A stretch of DNA of 64,000 nt, taken from NCBI RefSeq assembly GCF_040807025.1, contig NC_090981.1, positions 41,333,817 through 41,397,816 on the forward strand, given 5' to 3'. Numbering within the stretch: position 1 is the stretch's first letter; each line of letters begins with the position of its first letter. Origin of the DNA: Struthio camelus. Lineage: Eukaryota; Chordata; Aves; Struthioniformes; Struthionidae. The position numbers were made by a program, and so were the translations under genes. This document shows, in pieces, positions 23,682-36,375 of the stretch. Under the pieces are notes generated by a model. The model was not told the DNA's origin. It did no database searches and saw only the letters and a program-made list of their open reading frames with translations.

Positions 23682-24382
23682 ATCTTCTGCAGTTTTCTGT
23701 CGCTGAATGCCATCAGAGGGGGAAAAAAAAAAACCTAATCTACTTGAGTCTCTTGTAATGTATCCAGGGGCTGTTCCAGGAGGTGAAGGAAATAATGGAC
23801 ATCATGGAAAACTTATTTTTTTCCTTTTTGTTTTTGGAGCTGTCCTGCTCTGTGCTGGATTCCTGCTTTCAGTCTTTATCCTACAGTCATGCCCATCTGG
23901 AACCTTCAGTGACTGCAATGGGGTCCTTAAGGCTGCTGGGCCTCTGCTGGCTGTAACTGGACTAGTTTGTGTTTTATTGGCACGATCAAGGGCCAGGCTC
24001 TATATAAGACAGAGACAATTGCAAAATGAGCAGGTATACAGCCTTGTTTTTTGTCAAGGGAGCTGTCAGTTTGCCCAGTTTCTTATCTTTGGATTCCTGT
24101 TTTTAACAAGTGGAATGCTAATTAGCATCCTGGGCATTTGGGTTCCTGGCTGCAGCCCCGGCTGGCAGGGTGCACAGCACAACCACACCAGCAGCTCTGA
24201 GGTGGACCTGAAGGGCTGTGGATTCCTGTCTCTGCAGATCATGGGCCCTTTGATTGTGCTCACTGGGTTATGTTTCTTCGTGATAGCTCATGTTAAAAAG
24301 AAACAAAACTTAAATCTCAGCGAAGAGTCTTGTGAAAACGAAGAACATCCTCAGAGTCCAGAATCTTTTCAAGTTACAGTAG
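23682..24382 (+). other. TMEM171: TMEM171 exon 2 (first coding exon)
   Basis: Acceptor TTGTGTTCACAG ends at 23681. The exon has 25 nt of 5' UTR, then codons for residues 1-225 and the first base of G226. The donor is GTAG|GTGGGT at 24382/24383, phase 1. Without splicing the frame would stop four bases later, at 24388-24390. It encodes all four membrane helices. Confidence 0.92.
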
Positions 24383-27300
24383 GTGGGTGAATAATGCGTG
24401 AACTTTAAATTTGAATGTGTTTTTTTCCACTAAGAATTTACCTCTGAGTTTTAACTCGTATTGGCTCTGCATGTCTCAATTCTGGCATGTCAAACCAGAC
24501 AAAACAAAGTTTTGTCTTGCATGTTTTTCAAAAGGTTACTTCAGTTATCTTTCTCTCAAGGATAAAACTGCCCCTTTGGCATCAAAAGAAACATCTGAAC
24601 GTCTGTGCCGATGAAACCATGTAATCTGGCCCAAATGAGTCCATTCCTACTGCCTTTCCCAGAGAGTGAGTTGACATTGTAAATTGCAGGTCTAATATTT
24701 TAATCTTAATTTTAGCCTTGAGTGCTGCTGACCCCTTAAACAGGAGAATCTGATTCCTATGCAGTATACCATGTTTTATTGAATAATGGCCACATCTTCC
24801 ATCAGATGTAATTGCAGGATGCTGCTGTTACTTGCATAACACTGAATGAACTCATTACGTTAGCAGGACGTGCTCCCCTGCATATCACAATACGCTGAAT
24901 ACCCTATAAACACATTCTGTGTATAGACTTTTCTAATAGCTTTTTAGCACTCACAAAGGGTAATGAGTCAGTCATAGCATTGTTCAGTCATCTGACTGAC
25001 TAGAACTAAGTCCATTATGCACAGTTCTTGCCTTTTTGGCCTGTCAAGCCAATGTACAGACCTGTAACTTGGTAATTTGCAGAAAAGATGAAGGTTTGAT
25101 GTCAGTTTCAGGAAAAATTAATATTTTTGTCATAACACTGGAATGGATGTGGACAACATTTATAAGAGTCTTATTTTAGGTATGCAAGGAAAACTAAATC
25201 CTTGCATATCCTTAAAGTAAACCAACAGAAATGATGTGGTTTGCACATCCAGCTTCTGAAGACAGCCAACAGTGAGGAGACTAGCATCCTGTAGCTAGAT
25301 AGAACATTTTTTTTATTATAGTTGTATTTTCTAGATTAAATCCTCCATTTATGAATATGATGCATCTCTCTTGGGATAACTTTGTTTCTGAATGCACTTC
25401 CTGTGTACTTCTGCAGCGCAGAATATAACAGTTCTGTATGTGGGATCATTGCGCTCCCATCCTAAAAGATAGGTAAGTATAGATACTGTAATGCAGAACA
25501 CAGGGAACTTTCTCCTAGCATACAGTCAGGATAAACAGTGGTGTGAATTTTTTCAAGGGTAGTAATTAGTGATTGGGTTTTTCCCCCCCAGGTGATGCTG
25601 TAATGGTATTCCCACCTCCACCACCTCCTTATTTTGCTGACCCTCTGTCACCAACTGTGACTCACTGTCTTATGTCAAGTGGTTTGCCTGCAAGTGAAAA
25701 CCCTCCACCATACCACACTATCTTCAGTGATGGGTAAGACTGTTTTCTTGTTCATCTCTGGAAATCCAGGATGTTTCTCAAGGTATCTAAAACAATGTTA
25801 TTAAATCACTGAATTAACTCTCTACTAGGAACTACGAAGTTTTCTTGTGCATCACTGGGCTTCTCAGATACCTTACTGTAAATGACATTAAAATATTCTG
25901 TGCAAAAGGAGAATCAAAACCAAAGTGCCCCCGGAGCAGTTAAATTCTTACTAGATTATAACAGAAAAGAACTTTTTTAGTGAAAAGAAAGCCTTAAATC
26001 AGTGGCCTTATCTACATATTCTTAGTTTTATTGTATGAACTGCCCAAGAGAAGGTGCCTCTGAAAGCCATGCTGCTGTAGCATGATGTCCACACTGTTGG
26101 ATATTAGGAAGCCTCTGCACAACCCAGCCAGTGAGTGCTCAAGTATGACACCTGTGCCCATGCCCTGCACCCCTTGGAGAGCCATTCCAGCATGTCCTGT
26201 TCTTGCTGGGGCCTGTACCTCACTGCCTTAGGGAAAGGTCCTTGCTGGCCTGCCCTGTTCCTGCTGGGGCTGTGTTGTGATAAATGGTAACATTGCACTG
26301 TGGAGAAGAGCAGGGGGCTCTTTGGTGCTTGAGAAAGGGGGTTGTAATGCCATGGCATATCAAGATACACCTTATGCCCTTGCCCTGTGCAGCTGCAGTA
26401 CAACCACTCTTCTATACATGGACTATAGGTGACAAGCTAGGGGCTGCCACCACCAAACCCAGGTGGTGAGAGGTGCTGATTCAAACATTATCTGTAACAT
26501 TGTCTGTATCACAAGAACTTGGAGGGTCATCTTCCCCTCTGAGATAGCAGCAGTGAACTGCTAACTTCAGGATGAAAGAGGTCACGGCAAGAGCCACATA
26601 CTGGGAGCCAGAACTAGATCTGGCTAGAAGTGAGGTACCACGTGCCAGGAGCCAGTCTGTTTTCAGGCCCTTAAGTGGTCCAAGATTGAGTAGACTTTAC
26701 CTTTTAGAAGCTCCTGTGTGGGCTCCTTTTTGGTCTATAGTTCAGTAAGTTGTGTTGGGCTGGGTCATTAGGATGACTTTAGACTACAAGACTATGCTGC
26801 AGTGATGGCGCTTAGGACACTGCGGGTAAGAGCTCCAGTCTTGGATATATCTGCATTTTTAGTAGTTGGGACGTTTCTGTAATAGCTTTCTCACAGCATC
26901 CCCCTTCTCTCCACCCCCCCCCCCCACACCCCTTTAATACATAAAACAGAGATTTGGGAGGGGAGGAGGGAAACACACTCACACTAAAATGCTCTATCAA
27001 AAATGATGTGCACTTCTTGGCTACCAGGGGACACGTTCTCCTAGTGTGTTTTGGGATGGCTCCCAAACAGGAAAGAAAAAGATCGCACACCTAACATCTA
27101 GGGAAGGGAAACACCAGCTGCTTGGTTCCCACTGATTGAGGTTCAGCTTGAGGTTGATGGTTTGTGCTGAGAGGTGTGCTGTCTGATTAAACCCTAACAA
27201 CACATATGCTTCACGTCCACCGTTTTCCTCCTTAAATTGCTTTTGAGACTATTTTGTTTGCCCAAAGCTGATGGGAATCTGTTGGTTCTCCTTGGTGCCC

Positions 27301-30129
27301 TACACATGCTAATTCAGGGTGATAAGGGCAGCTATGGGAATGTGAGGGTAATGGGGTTGATCAAGCAAAAACTTTCCAGAGGCCAATGATTCCTGTGATG
27401 AGGCAAGAATTGTTGTGTTTATTTAAAAAAAAAAAAAACAAAAAACTTGTCAAGTGCAAAAGCCTTTGCCTGTTTTCAGATTGTGATTGAAATATGTCAT
27501 CTCTGAGCTGTAAAAAGCTCATATATTATTGCAATATAAGGACACCTGAGCTGGGGGGGAGGGGGCACCAAAAAGAAGCTTCCTTATTGGACCAGGTCTT
27601 GGAGTCCACAGTTGGAAGGTGTTTTGTACCAGCTGCTGTGGGTCATCGAGTTTGGTACCACACAGACTGTGTCTGTGCTGCAGCTCCAGTGTGCCCCGTG
27701 CTCCCTTCTGGCATATATGTCCCAGGCATGCATACAAAGGAAATGGGTTGGGGGGGAGGAATGACGTGCCCCAGGTGTGACTCTACATTGCTGCTGTCCC
27801 TGAAACTCCACACAGGGTAAAGTCTGAGGGAGTCTTTACTAGCATTGTCTGCAGTCCCTCAAAAAAGCAGTTCAGATTAAATACATTTAGAAGACCGGCC
27901 TGGAGTGGATCACCTGGAGAAGTTTGGGGTTATGCACAAAAACTGGGTTCTGCTCTGGTCTTATAGGCAGCTGAGAATGAGACAGAATGTCTCTTGCACC
28001 ACCTGTGTGTAGAACAGTAAACAAAACTCAGAGGTCTTAAGGCAGCTTAGAATTTGAACTTGTGCTTGGTAAAATGTGTTATTGAAGGCTGTAAAAGGAT
28101 GCATGCAGCACATCCTGCCCTAAAAAAGGAAAAGCAAAGGAAGGAGGGGAAAAAAGGCAAGAGGCAAAAAAAGCTAGTCTTATGGCCGTCAGATTTCCTG
28201 TGAGCGTCTTCCTGCTGGTGCTCATACCAGGTGCCCTTCCTCCGCTCCTTTTCCTAAGTAATCCCCTGTGGCTAGATCAATTGCCTCAATGTGGGAATGT
28301 CCTGTGTTGGTGCTCAAAACCTCATGTGTGGCCCCATTAACTCAATCATACCTGTCTGGACTTCTCTGGACCATAAACACGTGTACCCAAGCAGGTAGTT
28401 TGCAGCCCAGCATGTTGGGGCAATTTCTAGTGGGTTACACGTTTCTAGTTGGGACAAAACACTTCAATCTTGGATGCAGAGACCCTGGAGCTCCTGCTTT
28501 GGTGGTCTGTGGCTGGGGTGCTCCAGCTGTCTCCCTTTTCTGCTCTCTGTGGTCCTCATAGACACCCTGTGATTTGATACTGCCTCTGAGTATACCTCTC
28601 AGCCATGCCCTGCCATGGCTCAGCACCTGGTAGCAGCTAAGGTATCATAACTGTGGCAAACTGGTTCCTTCCTCCTGTCTACTCCTCTCTGGGAGGAGAA
28701 GCAGTGGCCTCATTCCTCCTAACCTGGTGCCGTGGCTGAAGATGCCAGTCTCCGGAGAGGAGTGGTGGTTTCACAGCTGGGTGGTTACTGGGCAACTGAG
28801 ATTTACCTCTTCAGTCTATTGCCCTGTGTACTGTCAGCAAGTGCTGTAGGGAAGGCTGTGTTGAAGCTTGCAGGAGGCTGGGCCATGGCCTAATCCTGCC
28901 AGTGGTTCCCTTTTTCCTGCAGTCTCTTACATAGTGCCTCAGAACTGTGTCCTGTAGCATGTTCTCTTGAGATTTCCTGACTGGACTCTCTGTTCTGTCT
29001 CCCTTAAATATACACACCAATAACAGCATTAAAGATGAGATGACTATGCTGCGTTCCTGCTCCTCAGGCAGTATTTGTGGGGACACATATGTATACAGAA
29101 CAGTATGAATCAGCTCTAGGAGCAAGTCATGAGAAAAGAGGATTTCTTCTTCCTTTTTTTGGGAAGCAACTGAGGTGATATGCTGAGGTCTCTTAGGCAC
29201 TGAGGTCCAGCTATTGCCCAGCTCCAAGGTGAAATGATCAGGGTACTAGAGAAGGGCTAGTGGGGCCGATCAGGATCCAATTACGATCGTTAGAGGAAGG
29301 CAGTGAATACCTGGCTTCTGTCCTTGACTGTCACTGTGAGCTCAAGCAGTCCATTGCTGTCCAGTTGATTCTGTTTTTCCAGCTCTGAGCAGGATTGCTA
29401 CTCCATGCCTCTCATGGATTGATGGAAAGCTTAATAAAAAATTCAAGTTGCCTTTCGTTTAAAATCTCACAGTACAAAGGACTGTGATTTTAGTGATGCA
29501 GTTCTAGCACTAGTAACAGTATTTCCTAAGGGAAGAGGAAAGTGTGGATGTGGTAGACAGGTAGACAGACAAAAAGGAGGCTACGTTAGGAGCAAAGAAT
29601 TCCAAGAAAAATTAATGAGATTGTGAGACAGCCCTGCCAGAAGCAACTAATACCCTAAGCCATTCTGTGGTTGGTGATGTGAGAGGTTAGAAGGGAGTTT
29701 GTTTGCCCTTCCCCTCTGAATAATAGAGTTTTTACACAAGTCATAATGGAGCCCATAGTATGCAATCCTAATGCTTAAGCAAGTTCTTTGCTTAGGGGTG
29801 TATTACGGAGTGTGTGCGTGCATGGATGCTTATATAAGTCAAGTAGAATTTTGCTCCCTGTAGAGAAGTGAATTATACTAATAAGCAATTTTGTGTTTTA
29901 TAGATTACAACTTGCAGATGATGAAAGAGCAGTTGCTATTAGAGACTATGAAACCGTATATACAATTTCTGGCAGCAGTTCACCTTCAGATATTTTACCA
30001 GTGCTGTATCTCTCCTCTGAATCACCTCCAAAATATGAAGAAAAAGAGGCATCAATAACAAATAATGAATATTCTCCATCCTCTTCATCTTCATCCATTT
30101 CCTTAGCCACATCTGACACCAGCTCCTAG
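23707..30129 (+). CDS. TMEM171: TMEM171, four-helix transmembrane protein
   Basis: Coding parts 23707-24382, 25592-25733 and 29904-30129 join to 1044 nt, encoding 347 aa (human about 324). Helices lie near residues 36-59, 74-92, 123-146 and 174-195; the predicted topology has both ends in the cytosol. The two outer loops each hold a cysteine pair (C62/C70, C149/C171), and the second has an N-glycosylation site at N159 (NHT). The tail contains six prolines then Y239 (PPPY), PPPY at 263-266 and PPKY at 314-317, candidate ligands for WW domains, and a serine-rich C-terminus. Identity rests on strong resemblance to human TMEM171, including FLIFGFLFLTSGMLIS and GFLSLQIMGPLIVL. Function is poorly known. 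The start has a weak context (T at -3, C at +4) and is followed by G5A11 in codons 4-9; M18 is the next in-frame ATG. Confidence 0.95.
24383..25591 (+). other. TMEM171: TMEM171 intron 2
   Basis: GTGGGT donor and a C-rich acceptor (TTTTTCCCCCCCAG), phase 1. About 1.2 kb of AT-rich sequence with nothing else recognised. Confidence 0.88.
25592..25733 (+). other. TMEM171: TMEM171 exon 3
   Basis: 142 nt encoding the end of G226 through the first two bases of G273. It carries two of the three PPxY motifs (P233-Y239 and P263-Y266). The donor is GATGG|GTAAGA. Reading frame and sequence continue the human TMEM171 tail (GDSVIIFPPPPPPYF in human, GDAVMVFPPPPPPYF here). Confidence 0.92.
25734..29903 (+). 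other. TMEM171: TMEM171 intron 3
   Basis: GTAAGA donor, TGTTTTATAG acceptor, phase 2. It is 4.2 kb long. It includes a partial duplication (TGTCCTGTTCTTGCTGGGG near 26192 against TGCCCTGTTCCTGCTGGGG near 26253), a C-rich tract near 26912-26932 and a run of 14 A near 27424. The minus-strand frame at 28811-29227 (138 codons) has no recognisable domain and is of a length expected by chance. Confidence 0.85.
29904..30129 (+). other. TMEM171: TMEM171 exon 4 (last coding exon)
   Basis: Completes G273 and encodes residues 274-347, including YETVYTISG, close to YTISG in human, then SPPKYEEKE and a serine-rich end. The stop is TAG at 30127-30129. The 3' UTR is short: the AATAAA lies 79 bases downstream. 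Confidence 0.93.
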
Positions 30130-30207
30130 AGAACTGTCAACTAGACTTCATTTTTAAATGAAATTGTGCACTCAGATTTAAGATTTTTAATGTTATTTAC
30201 ATTTTAT

Positions 30208-30213
30208 AATAAA
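30208..30213 (+). terminator. TMEM171: TMEM171 poly(A) signal
   Basis: AATAAA in ATTTTATAATAAAAGC, followed by GU-rich TGTTGGCTGTGTCTT at about 30222-30236, a typical downstream element. Gives a 3' UTR of roughly 100 nt. Confidence 0.8.
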
Positions 30214-30684
30214 AGCAATAATGTTGGCTGTGTCTTATTTTTCATCAGAAAGCATATATGATGAATTTGGGTTTTTAAGAAATATTAGATAACGCTGGGC
30301 TTCTGAGCAAATGGTTTGAAGAGATTCAGATCACTGCAAGAACGTTAAATGTTCATCTTGTTCTGTTACAGCTTTAGTTTCTATTTTTAGTTGTTCTTTA
30401 TATAATGGAGGCATTAAGTAGAGACCAAATTTTCTCCTTATTTTAAGTTTATTTTAATTAAATCTGGTTGAAGCTACAAAAAAATAATAAGGGAGTGTTG
30501 TTATTTCTATTTTTTTTATGACTTTTCTGGAAAATACTTGTTTGCAAAGTTACTGACTATAGTCTGAAATCATCATGAACAGGGATGTGTAAGATGGGGA
30601 GCAAATACGGAGAACTTAAATGGCTACTTTTTGGTCTGCCTAGTAACAAACAGCTTAATTTAGACCCTCTCTGGTCATTACGTA

Positions 30685-30804
30685 AGTATAATCCCCATGA
30701 AAATCAGTTTTAGCCATCAGTTAAGAGCTCTAAAGCAAAGCTGAGGATAGTTAATAAGCTAACAGTTTAACTGTGGTCATGACTGATTTCACGGGGATTT
30801 TACT
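30685..30804. repeat. Imperfect 120-bp palindrome, MITE-like
   Basis: The left arm, beginning AGTATAATCCCC at 30685 and ending ATCAGT at 30708, pairs with the right arm ACTGAT...TTTACT at 30782-30804, with two mismatches and one indel. The loop is about 73 bp. The arm sequence is reminiscent of old palindromic repeats seen in bird and reptile genomes; family not assigned. Confidence 0.6.
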
Positions 30805-32770
30805 ATTATTATATATCATTGCTCATGGTTTATGCAAGCAGCACTGATTTATTTTGTGAGAGTGAGCTCCATTTAACAAGAGTGTTTTCCAGGAGTGGAG
30901 GTTATTTATCAGCAAATGGCTCTTTCATGGAAATGCAGACAACGCACGTTTTTTAAGTGACACAGCACTTCTCAGACCTTTGAGAAATACAACCCTCTTT
31001 TAGTGCATCTGTCTCTGTGCAACCCCCTAACTTAGCAGCAGCTCCCTTTCTCCAGGATGAGTAGTGAGAATAGGTCCTAGTTCCACTCTGTGAACGTTTA
31101 CACCCATTCCTGCATTGAAGGATTTTCTTCTAGTAGATAAGGATAATTAGCAGGAACTGAGTTGCTGCTAACCTTTGACACTTTATAACTTGGTCTGAAT
31201 CCTATTGCAACCCCCTGATTTGAGAACAACTCACCCGGTTTTGTGCCCAGAAGCAGAAGGTGGGCAGAGCTACTATTTGGGCTTGGTTCAGCAAGGTGAA
31301 TTTACCAGGGTGAAAACATCTTACAAGAGCGATCTCTGTCTTGTTCGACCAAGTCCCTGAACACCTGCATGCTCTAGGACCTCGACTACAGCAGGACTTG
31401 TGTTTTACCTTGCTGAATTTTGGGGAAGTTGACTGGAACAGAATAAGCTTTGAATTAAGTACTCAGGTTCCCTTCTGTACCTCATGTTATCGTCTGTGAA
31501 CGTGCCTCTCAGCAGCACCGTTCTTTAGAGAGATGCTTAGGAGCTCCTGCCTTTGACCATTTATTTCCATGTCTGCACTGCTCCCTCAGTTGTGCTGGGG
31601 TGGTTCTTTGTGGGGCCACACAAAAACAAACAAGCTGGTAAGGGGGATATTTAGCCAGCAATAGAGCTGAGGGGCTGATGCACGCGGAGTAATGAGCAAG
31701 CACAGCAGGGAGAGGGATTTAGTATGTGGGAGCTGATTAGACTAGCATGACTCAGCCATGGAAAATGTCCATGGAATGACATTTGAAGAAGGGGATCCAC
31801 AAGAGCCAGCATGCTTTCTGCCCCTTCTTCCTTCCCTCAGGTTTTTGTAAGTAGTTATTTTTTTAAAGGCTGCTGTTCCTTAAATGCCTTCTGAATCAAA
31901 GCTATTGTTTGCTTTTTTTTTTTCTTGTATTTAATGTTTGTGTTTCTAACCTGGTTTCTTACAATGGACCCCTACATGCGTCATGCATACAAAGGTTTGC
32001 ACAGGTGAAAGGAGCTTTTCTCTGATTCCGGTTCTGTCATGCTACTATATAAGATATGCAGAAGCTGGGATATTTTACCTTAAAAATCCTATGCAGACAA
32101 AGACCCACGTGGGCTTTGTTCTGTTGTTTGCATTACTGGTGAACGCTCATTTGTTGAAAAGCTAAAAAAGCAACGAGTGCTTAATGAAAACAGAAATAGA
32201 TTTCTTTTAAGTATACCATAATCTTTTTTCCGAAAAAAAAAATACAGTCACGTCTGATTCCTGTCTGTAATGTTATTAACCTTTTGTGTTTTCTGCAATT
32301 TGCTCATTCAGTTGTTCACAAGATGTACCCAAGAGACCAGATAAGTCAAGTCAAACATGTTGACTCTGAGCTGAGTCCTCTGGAAATGAAACGTAATCTT
32401 CCTATTTTTCTTCAGTGTTACTGTTTTCACCTTCTATTGCAGAATGTCCAGCATGGATCACTTCATTTCTCAAAAAACAACCTCCATGGAATGCATGCTT
32501 TTTAAAGCTGTTGGCCTGACTCTTCAGCCTGCTGAATGCATCTGAATTTACAGGGAGGGGTAGGTGTTACTTACTTCTGGAAAAAGAGGCGTGAGCACAG
32601 AATTTCCCTGTATATCATTTTGAGAGGACACTTAGTAACAACTTACAGCTGTGTAAGCATCTTTTCTTTTTCACCTGGAGGGTCATTCCTTTAAAACTCA
32701 CTGGATGTGCTGGGTGCATCTCCATAACCAACTTAACACGGGAACTAACACAGCCAGGGCAACAGTATTT

Positions 32771-32798
32771 GCTTACTGTGTTGTCAAACACAGTAAGC
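32771..32798. repeat. Perfect inverted repeat, 12-bp arms, 4-bp loop
   Basis: GCTTACTGTGTT (32771-32782), loop GTCA, exact reverse complement at 32787-32798. A tight stem-loop if transcribed. Confidence 0.82.
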
Positions 32799-35700
32799 TC
32801 TATTTGTACAAGGTTAGAGAATGTGATTAAGAGGCTGGCAGATCTGCCTCCACCACTGATGTCTACCACTGTATGAACAGCATTAATGGGAGGAATTTTT
32901 GACGGGGGGAGCAGAGGTGAAATGTCCATATTAGAAAGGAAGCAACACCTTGTAAAACCATAAAAGTAGCTTAAAATAATACTGAATAGCATTTTTATTG
33001 AGGAAGTGACATACTTTTCTAACACACTAATGGTGCTACAACCCCCTTTTTGCCCTAAGGTTAGCTAAAGTGCTTAACCTGACATATAAATGCTAGGGAG
33101 CAAATCAAGTTGGTTACTGATTCCCACTTACCTAAACAGGCAAAGTGGGAGGTAAGGGCTGCTTTTCCTCTGTAAGTGAAGTTATATCTTCATTGCTGAA
33201 TGCACTGACATTGTTCTTCCATTTGGAACACTACCATCATTTGGATACGAAAAGGATTCACAAATATATAAATAGATGCCTCTTCCCTAAGATAACTCTT
33301 TCCTCCTGCATCACTACCACTTAGAAAACATAAGAACTAACTCATCTAAAAAACTGAAATTGCATAGGTCTCTAAAATGATCCTGCATTATCAGGATAGC
33401 TGCTGCACATATACATTGTTAGATCGCACCCACTCATCCTGGCCCTTTGTGGTTTGTAGATATGTCCTTAGGAGGCAGATCTGAAAGATTCGTGAAGCAC
33501 AAGAGAATTTCTGATTCTTGCTTTCCCATTAGTCAAACTTCTAAATAAAATCCCATGTCCTTTGCTGTTTCCTTAAAGTCATCCATGGGAAAAGGGGCTG
33601 TTGCTATTCACACTCATTGCTCTGTTCTGTCTCTCCCACTATCCCTTTTCCATCATACCTTTTAGAGCAGGGATGGCCATGGTCTATTTGCTCATGGGTC
33701 ATTTCTGCGTCCAGGCAGATACTCCTACCAATACCTTCATGTTTCGGCAGCTAATGTGTCAACCTTCATCCAGATTTGTGCTCCTTCCTCTATCATACGC
33801 ATGTATCTACATACCTACTTACGGAAATACCTTCAATTTAGTTGCCCTGCTTACAAGGTAGCATACCATAGGAGCAGATAAAAACACCTTATAGGCTGGA
33901 TATGGTTCTGGGCTGCTGGCTGAACTACCCATTTCAGCATATTCACTCTTTGAGGCTGGCATTGCAGTGGTAGAGGGCCCAGAGTGTGAGGCCCACTCAT
34001 GGTTGTTCTTTAGGTACTAGTTTAATACACATAATTCATCTTTTTCACTACAGATGCCAAATACAGTATACTTCCTGTAGGAAAAAGTCCCTCTTAATAG
34101 AATCATTGGCTACTCTATCTCCTTATGACTCAATATCCGATTATGGGGTGGGGGAGGATAATTTGAACCTATTCTTTTAAAAGCTGATCAGTATGCAATA
34201 CCATAATATAACTTAGTTTTTTTTTTAATGGCATCTTTTTAATGCTCTATAACTCTGTCCCTGACTATATTACAGGCGTATAAGAAAATATAACCTTACT
34301 AAATTAGGCTTATAATGTGAACAACTATGTAAAAATTAATAGCGGAAGAGGAGGAAAAAAGGATTAAGTGAAGGCCTGTCAGTGTATATTAGGATGACTC
34401 TTGAAACAGGTTAGAGAATTGAGGAGGTGCACAGCACTACAGAAAATCTGCTTCCAACAGCAAGCACTGCAGGGGAAGACTGCATTAGTGACAGAAAATT
34501 ATGCTGAGGAACAGAAAGCAGAGCATTGTCAGACTGAGAGGTCTGGGTTCAGGCGTAAGGACCCTGAAGCAGACCAGAACAAAACTGCAGCGATACCTGA
34601 AAACAACACCCACTTCGAAAAAGGATCCCAAAATGAATCAAGGAACCACTTGAAGATAGTGGGGATGCAGTCTCCCCTTTGACTGTATGACAAAACTGAT
34701 AGCAATCTTCTGCAGGACATAACGATCCTACTGTAACTAAATCAGAAAGATTTCACCAACTCAGTTCAATCTGTTAGGTTTTACAAAACTGCTTTATTTT
34801 GTTTAGCAGTTATTCCAGATAAAAGGGATGCATTTAGTAAATCAACATCTTTAAGTGAGTTCCCAGAATATCCATTTACTCAGCAAAGCAAAGTATCAGC
34901 CTTAAAAAATCAATGTGAGCTGGTAATCTCTTAGACCTTGACCGCTACCTAAATGCAGCACTGGCACTGTAATGTAAAGGGAGAAACATGGGGAAGGTTA
35001 GAGTACGTTATATCCTAAAGACAAAGGGGTGCAGTTTACAAGGAAAAGTGGAATTTTAATTTAGATATGACTGTACCAAACAATAAAAGAAATATTTTTC
35101 ATCCCATTTTCAAAGTTAAGTGGCAAGTAGTGTTGGAAGAAATCACTTGTACTCTCCAGTTATACAGTGCACTTGCTTGATCCTCAGCACGGTATGTCCT
35201 AGGCCAGAGACAAAGAACGTAAACCATGGGGTAATGCAACACATGACTTGGAAAACACTGACTCCAGCAAGCATCTAGGGAACATTGTATAGGACTGAAG
35301 AAGTGCTCCAGGACAATGCTCCTGCAAATAGTGGTTGAGCAGTTCTTGAATCAATGAGAGTAGGAAGGCGATATTACATCTGTACATGCCATTAGTGAGA
35401 CTACTATAATGATATAATAGCGCTTTAAAAAGGATGTTGGAAAATTTGGAAGATTCAGTGAACAAAGACAAGAATGATTCATGGTATGGAAAAATGTGAC
35501 TTCCAGAGAGCAGTAACAGACATTCATTCCATTTAGTTTACCAAATATAAGGTTAAAGGTGACTTAGTTTTGGCTATAATTACCCATAATGAGAGCTTAT
35601 CTAACAGTTTAGAACTTTTTCATTTAGTTGTAGTAATATGTCCACTACACTGTGGGACCTAATGCTTAGAGCAAGTGGTGCACAGAGCCCTGGCTAGAGC

Positions 35701-36319
35701 TGGTTCTGAGGGAAGGCCTGATCTTGAGTATGTTTGTAGGAAAATATGTTGGCACCCTCAGTAACAGAAGAATTTTAGGAACAGCCATAATACTGTCTTC
35801 AGCAACTTCCCAGATTTTTTTTTAAGTAGTCCAGCACTAATATTCCTCAAGGTCCATCTGCTGACAAATGAGAACAGAAAGATACATCTGCACTGACATT
35901 CAGCATCAATTCTGAATACATTGAATTCTGTAAGCAGGCAACTTCAGAACTGAACTCTTATCACACTGCGCGATAAGCATGCACAGTAGACTAAAGGCAC
36001 CTTCACTAATTTTGAAGAAGCAGTCTGAAAAAAAGGTGTGTTTTCTAGATCTGGGGCTATTTTTACTTTTGAAATCTCAGGATAAACTTGCTTCCACAGA
36101 GCTATTAGTAGCAGGAAATAGCATTATACATCCTTCCACCTGAGGAATAATCTGTATGTTGCTTGTACTCCCCTGCTATGCTAATCAAAACAGATTGAGT
36201 AGTTGAAGATTCTTGCTCCTTAAGGATTTACACAAAGACATTCTATCAGAACACTCTGACAGCAATTACTTTATTCTGAAACTGTTTATGAGATATGGAT
36301 AAGCAATCCTAGTGTATCC

Positions 36320-36375
36320 TGGCTTAGGGCTTGATCCCACTGAAGTCTGTGGTATTTATTTCAGTAGGAGAAGAA
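36320..36375. repeat. Possible ancient palindromic repeat remnant
   Basis: GGGCTTGATCCCACTGAAG followed by a diverged partner arm (TTTCAGTAGGAG). Resembles a repeat type common in sauropsid genomes whose core has CCCACTGAAGTCAATGGG-like arms. Recognised from memory of the pattern; not verified. Confidence 0.35.

Noticed and set aside
24383-24390. TMEM171 ending at the stop codon at 24388-24390 as a single-exon protein
   Set aside because: A good donor overlaps this point, and exons 3 and 4 restore the conserved proline-rich tail in frame.
28811-29227. 138-codon minus-strand frame in TMEM171 intron 3
   Set aside because: Frames of this length are expected several times by chance in a window this size; no motif or splice context.
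32615-33025. 136-codon minus-strand frame
   Set aside because: Chance length, spans the perfect hairpin at 32771, no domain.
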